Of a stretch of DNA of 22,096 nt, positions 7,751-13,773 are shown one piece after another. Positions within the stretch are counted from its first letter, which is position 1, and each line of letters starts with the position of its first letter. The notes beneath the pieces were generated by a model, which worked only from the letters and a program-made list of their open reading frames with translations, made no database searches and was not told where the DNA came from. The DNA lies in contig CAYFLT010000073.1 in assembly GCA_964344055.1 (NCBI GenBank), positions 1-22,096 of the forward strand, written 5' to 3'. Position numbers and translations under genes: made by a program. This DNA is from OFTM10 sp964344055. Lineage in GTDB: Bacteria > Actinomycetota > Acidimicrobiia > Acidimicrobiales > Aldehydirespiratoraceae.

Positions 7751-8416
7751 AGCATCTCGGCGGAGCTGGCTGGTGATGGCGGCGACGACATCGACATCCG
7801 AGAGTCGCGGGCCTTCCTTCTCCACCTGTTGCTCGGTGCACCCGGGGCTGCCTTCAACAACTCGACGTTCGAGTGCAACACCACCGTCGGCGATGTCACG
7901 ACCGTGTGTCCTACCGGGGTCCTCGATGTTCCGGAGGGCGACGTGGTCGTCGTGTCCGCCGCGTTCGTTGCACCGCCTGCTTCCGAAGGCGGCCGCCAGT
8001 ACGTGTACACGGCGGTGATGGATGCCAACGGCGATCCAGCCGACAACTTCACCTTCAACCCCCCGTTCGATTTCGACCTCTACCGCGACACCGATCGCTG
8101 GTACGTGCTCGAGAACGTGGGCGGGGCGTGGTCGCTCGCTCGCTACGACGGCGTATTCGGTGTGGCCGTGCCGACCGGTGCTCGAGCGGTGATCGTCGAC
8201 GACACCATCGTGTGGTTCATCCCCGCCGACGAATTCACCGCGGCCGAGCTTGGAGTGCGGGTCACCTCGTTCCGCCACGATGGCTCCTTCCAACCCGCTG
8301 TGTCGGGCGCCGACGTGACCGGGCCCGACCCACTCGCCCCCCTGATACCGGTCGTGCAATCCGAGATCGTGATCGACGAGGCCGCGGCCCTGGCGGGTGG
8401 GGAGGGACTGGGATGA
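7751..8416 (+). CDS. C-terminal part of a probable secreted or membrane-anchored protein, unknown function
   Basis: An open frame runs from the gap edge to the TGA at 8414-8416, with no start codon needed, so the N-terminus is lost in the gap. It begins SISAELAGDGGDDIDIRES and has two cysteines (FECNTT, TTVCPTG) that could form a disulfide. A region rich in short hydrophobic strands and aromatic residues follows (NFTFNPPFDFDLYRDTDRWYVLENVGG), suggesting a beta-rich external domain. I recognise no family. It may be the external domain of the membrane-anchored protein on the left of the gap, whose acidic linker would lead into it. Its stop overlaps the ATG of the next gene by 4 bases (ATGA), so the two are probably co-translated. 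Confidence 0.6.
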   Translation, partial: SISAELAGDGGDDIDIRESRAFLLHLLLGAPGAAFNNSTFECNTTVGDVTTVCPTGVLDVPEGDVVVVSAAFVAPPASEGGRQYVYTAVMDANGDPADNFTFNPPFDFDLYRDTDRWYVLENVGGAWSLARYDGVFGVAVPTGARAVIVDDTIVWFIPADEFTAAELGVRVTSFRHDGSFQPAVSGADVTGPDPLAPLIPVVQSEIVIDEAAALAGGEGLG

Positions 8417-9024
8417 GTGCGATCCAGCACGATGTCTGGCGCCTGATCAACGAAGGTCAACTGGATCGCGGCGCTCGCTTCGACCTGGCGGTGGTGGCGG
8501 CCGACGAGATGCCTGCCCAGGCGATCTGGTCATCGGTCGAGATCGTGGTTCCCGCCGGTCAAGTGACGGTGGTGGGCCTTTCCCTCGTGGCCGATGAGTC
8601 CGGCGGTCAAGGGGATTGGGGGGTCGAGATCGGTCACCTGCTCACCGACGATGATCGGACCACCGACTCGGGTCACCGGCCGAGCCTGCTCACCAATGCG
8701 ATGTCGTTCGCCAATCTCGGCGACGGGCCCGTGTCGACGGGCTTGCTGCTCACCGTTCAGCCGGGCGGGGGAGAGGCTGCTCAGTACGGCTTGCCGTACG
8801 CGGATCGGTTGACGCTCGATCCCGGCGTGGCCGGTGCCTGCGGGCTGCGATTCACGCCGCTGGTGTCGGTGGGGGCGGATCCTCGAGCGGCGTCGCCCTC
8901 GGTCGAGGTGGACTGGGTCGACGGCCAGCAGGGCGTGCTGATGGGCACCTACCCGGCCGACGGTGCCCTGGGTGACGCGGGCCTGGCGATTCGCCTCGGC
9001 ACGTCGATCCTGGCCGACGACTGA
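8413..9024 (+). CDS. Conserved-looking hypothetical protein, translationally coupled
   Basis: A 203-residue protein that I do not recognise. The ATG at 8413 overlaps the preceding stop (ATGA), which fixes the start. There is no signal peptide or membrane segment. The sequence alternates short hydrophobic strands and Gly/Asp turns (VEIVVPAGQVTVVGLSLVADE, LLLTVQPGGGE, VEVDWVDGQQGVLMGTYPADG), which suggests an all-beta cytoplasmic fold. Codon use matches the neighbouring genes. The coupling implies that it works with, or in fixed ratio to, the protein encoded just upstream. Downstream, only 17 bases separate it from the convergent halogenase gene, with no obvious terminator hairpin between them. 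Confidence 0.7.
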   Translation: MSAIQHDVWRLINEGQLDRGARFDLAVVAADEMPAQAIWSSVEIVVPAGQVTVVGLSLVADESGGQGDWGVEIGHLLTDDDRTTDSGHRPSLLTNAMSFANLGDGPVSTGLLLTVQPGGGEAAQYGLPYADRLTLDPGVAGACGLRFTPLVSVGADPRAASPSVEVDWVDGQQGVLMGTYPADGALGDAGLAIRLGTSILADD

Positions 9025-9041
9025 TCTCGGCCGCCGCCCGA

Positions 9042-10265
9042 TCAGCCTCGGTGGGGACGGGCCGGAAGCCAGTTCATGCCACGCAGGACGTGGGTCCAGG
9101 AGGACGCGGGGACAAACGAGTCGACCGCCTCCACCTCGGCGGCGGTCGGGAGATGATGACGCCAGCGGTCGAGGTGCTCCTCGAGCCACGCCGACCGAGG
9201 TGCCTCCCGAACATCGGACCAGAACGGTTCGGCGCGGTCAGATGTGCAGTAATGGGCGACCAGGAAGTCGCGAATGCAGTCGACCCGGCCGGCCAGTCCG
9301 CGGTTGAACTGGTCGGCGGGACTGGCCGGAGCAGTGGCTCGTGGGAACCGCGACGCGAGGCGGTGCAGGGCATCCTCGATCAGGAAGATTCCGGTGCTCT
9401 CGAGCGGCTCGACGAAGGCCCCGGCCAGCCCAAGGGCGAGACAGTTGCCGACCCATGGCTCGGCCAGACGCCCACTGGCGAAGCTGATCGTTCGGAGGCT
9501 GTGGTCGTCGACACTGGTGGCGTGGCGGCGAAGTACCTCCTCGGCTTCGGTCTCGCTCATGTGGGCTGAGGAGTACACCACCCCGGTAGAGGACGACCGG
9601 GCGAGATCGATCTGCCACGTCCAGCCCGCTTCATGAGCGGTGGCGGTGGTGAAGCGGCGGGTCGGTGTGGTGGCCGGCCGGCTGTGGCGGGCGACGAGGG
9701 CCCGATCGACGGGAAGTGCGTCGGTGAACGAGATCCTGTCCGGGCGGAGCGCTGAGACGAGGGTGCGGCTGAAGCCCGTGCAGTCGACGAAGAGTTCGGC
9801 TTCGAGTCGTTCGCCCCTGTCGGTGATCACCCCTCGAATGGACGAGCCGCGGTCGACGGTCTCGATGCCCGTGACCCGGCCGTCGACCCAGTGGACCCCA
9901 CGATCGAGCGCGGTCCGGCGCAGGAGCGCGGCGAACCGGTGCGTGTCGAGGTGGAAGGCGAAGTTGGCGGCTGGGGACCGCCACGGGCCGGCCGGCTCGG
10001 GTTCGTCCGCGAGCCGGCGGGCCCGGGCTGCCTCCGACCACCCGTCGAGCGTGTGGGCGTCGTCGGTTGCCAGCCATTCGTCGGGCGAAGGGTCGTGGTC
10101 GGCCGTGGCGAACGGGTGAAAGTAGGAGCCACCGGGGTGGTGCCACCCCTCGAAGCGGATGCCGAGCTTGGTCGTGGCACCGACCCCCTCGGCGAACTCG
10201 GGCAGCTCGATGCCCAGGAACTCGAGGGTCGATCGGATCGACGGGATGGTCGCCTCGCCTACTCC
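9042..10265 (-). CDS. Flavin-dependent tryptophan-type halogenase, C-terminal part (gene split by a gap)
   Basis: This is the main part of a FADH2-dependent halogenase, which forms hypochlorous or hypobromous acid at the flavin and delivers it through a lysine to an aromatic substrate. Just after the gap comes GVGEATIPS, a hallmark of the tryptophan-halogenase family. The lysine in TTKLGIRFEGW corresponds to the essential Lys79 of PrnA, and EPLESTGIFLIED carries the conserved EPLES glutamate region. The family motif WxWxIP appears at 9606-9626 as GWTWQID, with Asp in place of Pro. The rest of the gene (FAD-binding GGGTAGW) lies at 10276-10441. Combined length is about 465 residues, shorter than PrnA (538), so the substrate may not be free tryptophan. 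No flavin reductase gene is visible nearby. Confidence 0.85.
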   Translation of the reverse strand, partial: GVGEATIPSIRSTLEFLGIELPEFAEGVGATTKLGIRFEGWHHPGGSYFHPFATADHDPSPDEWLATDDAHTLDGWSEAARARRLADEPEPAGPWRSPAANFAFHLDTHRFAALLRRTALDRGVHWVDGRVTGIETVDRGSSIRGVITDRGERLEAELFVDCTGFSRTLVSALRPDRISFTDALPVDRALVARHSRPATTPTRRFTTATAHEAGWTWQIDLARSSSTGVVYSSAHMSETEAEEVLRRHATSVDDHSLRTISFASGRLAEPWVGNCLALGLAGAFVEPLESTGIFLIEDALHRLASRFPRATAPASPADQFNRGLAGRVDCIRDFLVAHYCTSDRAEPFWSDVREAPRSAWLEEHLDRWRHHLPTAAEVEAVDSFVPASSWTHVLRGMNWLPARPHRG

Positions 10266-10275
10266 NNNNNNNNNN
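10266..10275. other. Assembly gap (10 N) inside the halogenase gene
   Basis: Ten N separate the residues ...ITIVAAAADEP from GVGEATIPS. In related halogenases this stretch is continuous with only a few residues between, so the real missing length is probably small. The reading frames on the two sides need a gap length differing from 10 (8 or 11 bases, for example, would restore the frame). Confidence 0.98.
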
Positions 10276-10441
10276 TCGGTTCGTCGGCGGCCGCCGCGAC
10301 GATGGTGATCGACGGCTCGACCCCGACCGGCGTCATCCCGGCAAGGCCGACCGAGAGGTGTGCGGCTGCGAGCCAACCGGCAGTGCCGCCCCCGACGATG
10401 ACGATCCGGGTGCAGGGCCTGCTCTGGTCGACACCGTCCAC
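10276..10441 (-). CDS. Flavin-dependent tryptophan-type halogenase, N-terminal part
   Basis: The N-terminal 55 residues of the same halogenase. A beta strand and the FAD-binding glycine motif (TRIVIVGGGTAGWLAAAHL) lie at about residues 11-29, followed by a second strand (SITIVAAAADEP) that runs into the gap. I placed the start at GTG 10441. It lies 14 bases after the stop of the DUF2786 gene and has a purine-rich GGTAGGA upstream; the frame stays open further back but would then overlap that gene. The halogenase is therefore the second gene of a likely two-gene transcript with the DUF2786 gene. Confidence 0.8.
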
Positions 10442-10455
10442 GATCGTCCTACCGC

Positions 10456-11583
10456 TCAGGAGGCGAGCGGTCGACGCCGGCCGAGGTCGGCTTGGTTTGC
10501 GGCGCGGACCCCGGCCGTGAAGCCGGAGCTGTCGAAGCGGGCTCTCGATCGCATCGGCTTGGCGTAGGGGAATGCCGCTTCGATGGCGTGGTCGACCTGG
10601 TCTGCTCGTGACGCCAGGACCGGTGCGAGCCGGCTGCCACCCTCCTGTTGCGTGGCGGCCTCTTCCGCCTGCGCGGTGGCCCGCTCGAGTCGTTCGCCGA
10701 TCCGATCCGCGAATCCGACGAGGAACGATCGCCGGAACGTGGCGGTCGACGACCGGCCCCACGCATCGATCCGGGACCCGTGCCGTTGCATCGCCGTGGT
10801 GGCCTGCACCAGCAGGGACGTGTAGAGCAGTTCGACGGCGTCGAGGTCGATGGCGAATCCCATCACGGTCGACAACCCGAGGTTGCTGTGGAGGATGGCC
10901 CGGCACCGGTTCGTCTCGGCGATGGTGGCCAGCAGGCTGAACTTCTCGCGGTGGTAGGGACGCTCGACGGCCAGCCGCACGGCATCGGGCCCGCCGCCGA
11001 CGCCGTCCTCACGCTCGAGGGAGGCCAGCGCGTGCTGCAGCGAGTGTGCCGCGATGAGGGATTGGGCCTTCTCGGTGAAGGCTTCCGCCTCGGCTTCGAA
11101 CTCGGTGGACTCGGCCTTTGCCAGCAGACCTCGCACCCGTCGCAGCAGATCGGAGTCGACCCGGGCTGGGCTGCCACCCGGCTCGGAATCCGGCCCGCCA
11201 CCGACATCGCGCACCGCCCCTGCGTGAGCCTCTCCCGGCTTGGGGCCGAGCGGACGAAGGGGCGGCAGGACCGACAGCGTGATGTGGAGCCCCCGAAGAT
11301 CGTCGAGCCGGCGCGTGGCGTCGCGATCGCCGGCCAGTGTGGCGAGCTGGCGCTGCCACCTGGGCGACACCCGCTCGCCATAGCCGGACCGCTCGTGTTC
11401 CATCAGGATCAGGGCGGCGCAGGCCCGCACCGCTCGGGCCGGATGCTGATGGCCCACGGCCGCGAGGATGTCTGCGGGCATCCAGCCCCGGGTCCACTGT
11501 CGGGTGAGCGCCTCGAGGATCTGCTGTTCCAGCCCGGCGGGTTCGTCGGCCGGGAGCTCCCAGTCGCGAGGATCGGACGTCAT
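10456..11583 (-). CDS. DUF2786 domain protein
   Basis: A 375-residue protein with a DUF2786 domain at about residues 145-184 (RVRGLLAKAEST.FEAEAEAFTEKAQSLIAAHSL), a short helical module of unknown function found in actinobacterial and phage proteins. The N-terminal 100 residues are helical (EQQILEALTRQWTRGWMPADIL). The C-terminal half has a conserved-looking core with LLATIAETNRCRAI and FRRSFLVGFADRIGERL. It is predicted cytoplasmic, with no membrane segment. ATG 11583 was chosen because a GAGAGGA ribosome-binding site lies at the right distance. The frame remains open upstream to 12036, but that part overlaps the divergent MFS promoter region. The biological role is unknown, and the link to the halogenase downstream is only by position. 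Confidence 0.85.
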   Translation of the reverse strand: MTSDPRDWELPADEPAGLEQQILEALTRQWTRGWMPADILAAVGHQHPARAVRACAALILMEHERSGYGERVSPRWQRQLATLAGDRDATRRLDDLRGLHITLSVLPPLRPLGPKPGEAHAGAVRDVGGGPDSEPGGSPARVDSDLLRRVRGLLAKAESTEFEAEAEAFTEKAQSLIAAHSLQHALASLEREDGVGGGPDAVRLAVERPYHREKFSLLATIAETNRCRAILHSNLGLSTVMGFAIDLDAVELLYTSLLVQATTAMQRHGSRIDAWGRSSTATFRRSFLVGFADRIGERLERATAQAEEAATQQEGGSRLAPVLASRADQVDHAIEAAFPYAKPMRSRARFDSSGFTAGVRAANQADLGRRRPLAS

Positions 11584-11795
11584 CGCACGGTCCTCTCGCG
11601 TCGGTTGGACATCAGCGTCTGGTGGGTGGTCTTGGTCGGGTGTTTCGTGGGGTGCATCGGTCCTCCGATGGTGTGAGTCGACCGCGACGGGTCGATCCCG
11701 GATCAGGGACCGCTGCGGGCCAGCGGCGAGCACGCTCATCATGCCAGGTGGGTCTGACACCGGAGCGACGTGGCCGAGGCTGGAGCCTCGGAGAA

Positions 11796-11826
11796 TTGCC
11801 CGACCCTCGCCCCGCGTCCGTACGCT
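11796..11826 (+). promoter_or_regulatory. Candidate leaderless promoter of the MFS gene
   Basis: TTGCCC at 11796-11801 and TACGCT at 11821-11826, separated by 19 bases, resemble a -35/-10 pair. The -10 ends only six bases before the ATG at 11833, so transcription would begin at or next to the A of the start codon. No Shine-Dalgarno sequence is present. Leaderless mRNAs of this kind are common in actinobacteria. Confidence 0.45.
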
Positions 11827-11832
11827 GCACGA

Positions 11833-13011
11833 ATGTCCAGGTCCTCCTCCCTCTGGATGTTCAGCGTGCTGTCCGCGGCGTTCGCCGCGGGCTACGGCGT
11901 GCTGTTCACCGTGGTGGGCGACTTCCGGGACGAGTACGGGATCAGCGAGTCGGCGATCGGTTGGGTGATCGGCATCGGATTCCTGTCGGGATTCGTGTCG
12001 CAGGTGTTCCTGGCGCCACTCGCCGACCGAGGCCACGCCAAGGCCACGATCATCGCCGGTGTGCTGGCGAGCGTGGTCGGCCTGCTCCTGATGGGGTTCG
12101 GAGAATCACTCACCCCGATCATGGCCGGCCGCCTGATCTCGGGGATCGGCGGTGGGGCCGCCAAGCCGGCGATCCGCCGGATCGTGGTGCTGTCGGACCC
12201 GGACAATCTCGGGCAGAACCTGGGCCGGCTGATGTCGGCTGACGTGTTCGGCTTTGCGCTCGGGCCAGCAGTTTCGGCAGTGCTGGTGGGACCGGCCGGA
12301 CTGGCCGCGCCGTTCGTCGTGATCGCGGTGGCGACCGGCGTGTGCCTGTTGCCGATGCTGCGGGTCACCGTCGAGGAGTCCGGCGACGTCGTGCGGCAGC
12401 GACTGGCGGTGGACCTGCTGCGGTCGCGAATCGTCGCGGGCGCGGTGGTGCTGGGGACGGCGGTCTACGTGATGATCGGTGCGTTCGATGCGCTGTGGGA
12501 CGTCGTCCACGAGGACCTCGGCACCGGCGTCTGGGTCGCCAACGCAGGGATCACCCTGTTCTCGCTTCCGATCATCGTGCTCGGTGCCACCGGTGGGCGG
12601 CTCGCGCAACGAATCGGGCCGTTCCGGGTGGGCTCGGCCGGGCTGCTGCTCACCGCGGTGACGATGTTCAGCTACGGGCAGCTGCCGAGCGGCGGCTGGA
12701 TCTTCGCGGTGGCGATGGTCCACGCCACGATCGACGGCCTTTCGATCGCCGGCGCGGGCGTGGCGATCGCGATGGCCGTGCCGAGTGAGCGACAGGCCGG
12801 TGCGCAGGGGTTGATGGGCGCCGCTCAGGCGCTCGGCGCGGGTATCACGGCGATCGTGATCGGTGCGATCTATGAGGCGTCGGGACGTGCCGCCGCCTAC
12901 ACCACGGCTGCGGTGATGATGGTGTCGCTGATCGCGGTGTCGGTCGTCCTGGCACTGCCGTTCATCAGGGGCCATCGCCCCCACGCCGCTGAACCCGAAC
13001 CGGTCGGCTGA
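11833..13011 (+). CDS. Major facilitator superfamily (MFS) transporter
   Basis: A 392-residue integral membrane protein with about 12 hydrophobic segments in two blocks of six, the MFS fold. The loop between segments 2 and 3 carries the family signature in the form FLAPLADRGHAKATII (consensus GxLaDRxGrR). The segment after it (AGRLISGIGGGAAKPAIRR) resembles helix 4 of drug/proton antiporters and sugar-phosphate type carriers. It should sit in the cytoplasmic membrane and carry a small molecule, either as an exporter or as a proton-coupled importer; the substrate cannot be read from the sequence. The start ATG 11833 follows a -10-like element directly, without a ribosome-binding site. It is transcribed divergently from the DUF2786/halogenase pair, so export of a halogenated product is a possible but unproven link. 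Confidence 0.9.
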   Translation: MSRSSSLWMFSVLSAAFAAGYGVLFTVVGDFRDEYGISESAIGWVIGIGFLSGFVSQVFLAPLADRGHAKATIIAGVLASVVGLLLMGFGESLTPIMAGRLISGIGGGAAKPAIRRIVVLSDPDNLGQNLGRLMSADVFGFALGPAVSAVLVGPAGLAAPFVVIAVATGVCLLPMLRVTVEESGDVVRQRLAVDLLRSRIVAGAVVLGTAVYVMIGAFDALWDVVHEDLGTGVWVANAGITLFSLPIIVLGATGGRLAQRIGPFRVGSAGLLLTAVTMFSYGQLPSGGWIFAVAMVHATIDGLSIAGAGVAIAMAVPSERQAGAQGLMGAAQALGAGITAIVIGAIYEASGRAAAYTTAAVMMVSLIAVSVVLALPFIRGHRPHAAEPEPVG

Positions 13012-13098
13012 CGGCCGGCGGTCCATGGTCGGACTGTCGACCACGCTGCGGGACCGAGTCGTCCAACCCCTTCAGTCGATCGGAGTGACGCCGACGGG

Positions 13099-13773
13099 AT
13101 GACCGTGAGACAGACACCGCGCGGCGACGGCCGTGACGGGAGGCGGACCCTCGGCTGGGCTCTCATCGGCATCGGCCTGATCGGCGTCGTCGTCGGCGCG
13201 GTCGGCTATCTCACCTGGGAGGAGCCCGGCGACGAGGCTGTGCTCGGGGTCGAGGCGCGGGTGTCCGCGCCTGTCGATGACGGCCAATCGCCCGACGGAA
13301 CGACGACAATCACGGCGGCACCGACAACGACGATTCCAGTGACGACGACTGCGCCGACCACGACCTCCGTCCCGGCCAGCACGACAACGAGCTCCACGAC
13401 GACCTCGCCACCTCTGAGGCAGGAGGCGGCATCGGACTTCATCACGATCCTGTCGAACGCAATGGCCATGACCGATGTCGACACGCTCATCACCCGGCTC
13501 CACCCGGAGGTGCTCGAACGCTATGGCGTCGACCAGTGCCGGGCGTATGTCGCGACCCAGGGCGATCCGTCGTTCGAACTCAGCCTCGTGGCTGCCGGTG
13601 ACCCGTTCGTGTGGACGTACGCGACCGATGGGCAATCCGTCGAGATCGTCGACACCTTCACCGCAACGGTCGACCAGACGCGCGGCGCTGAGACGGCTCG
13701 CCGCGACATCCACCTGGCCCACTACGAAGGGGAGATCCGATGGTTCTCGGATTGCGGCGCGCCCGTCTCCTGA
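13099..13773 (+). CDS. Single-pass membrane protein with Thr-rich linker and external domain
   Basis: A 224-residue protein. Residues 1-17 are basic and cytoplasmic, 18-38 form one membrane segment, 68-103 are a Thr/Ser/Pro linker (probably extended, possibly O-glycosylated), and 108-224 form a compact external domain. The external domain contains LITRLHPEVLERYGVDQCRAYV and ends with a cysteine (WFSDCG). Cys147 and Cys219 could form a disulfide. The size and the helix-plus-strands pattern recall NTF2-like domains, but I cannot confirm this. The gene overlaps the next one by 34 bases in a different frame, which implies tight coupling. No classic ribosome-binding site is clear; GACGGG lies immediately before the ATG. 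Confidence 0.75.
   Translation: MTVRQTPRGDGRDGRRTLGWALIGIGLIGVVVGAVGYLTWEEPGDEAVLGVEARVSAPVDDGQSPDGTTTITAAPTTTIPVTTTAPTTTSVPASTTTSSTTTSPPLRQEAASDFITILSNAMAMTDVDTLITRLHPEVLERYGVDQCRAYVATQGDPSFELSLVAAGDPFVWTYATDGQSVEIVDTFTATVDQTRGAETARRDIHLAHYEGEIRWFSDCGAPVS

Noticed and set aside
10648..11676. 342-codon plus-strand open frame opposite the DUF2786 gene
   Set aside because: It has no recognisable domain and a low-complexity Gly/Arg/Asp make-up. The minus strand encodes a clear DUF2786 motif with a good ribosome-binding site.
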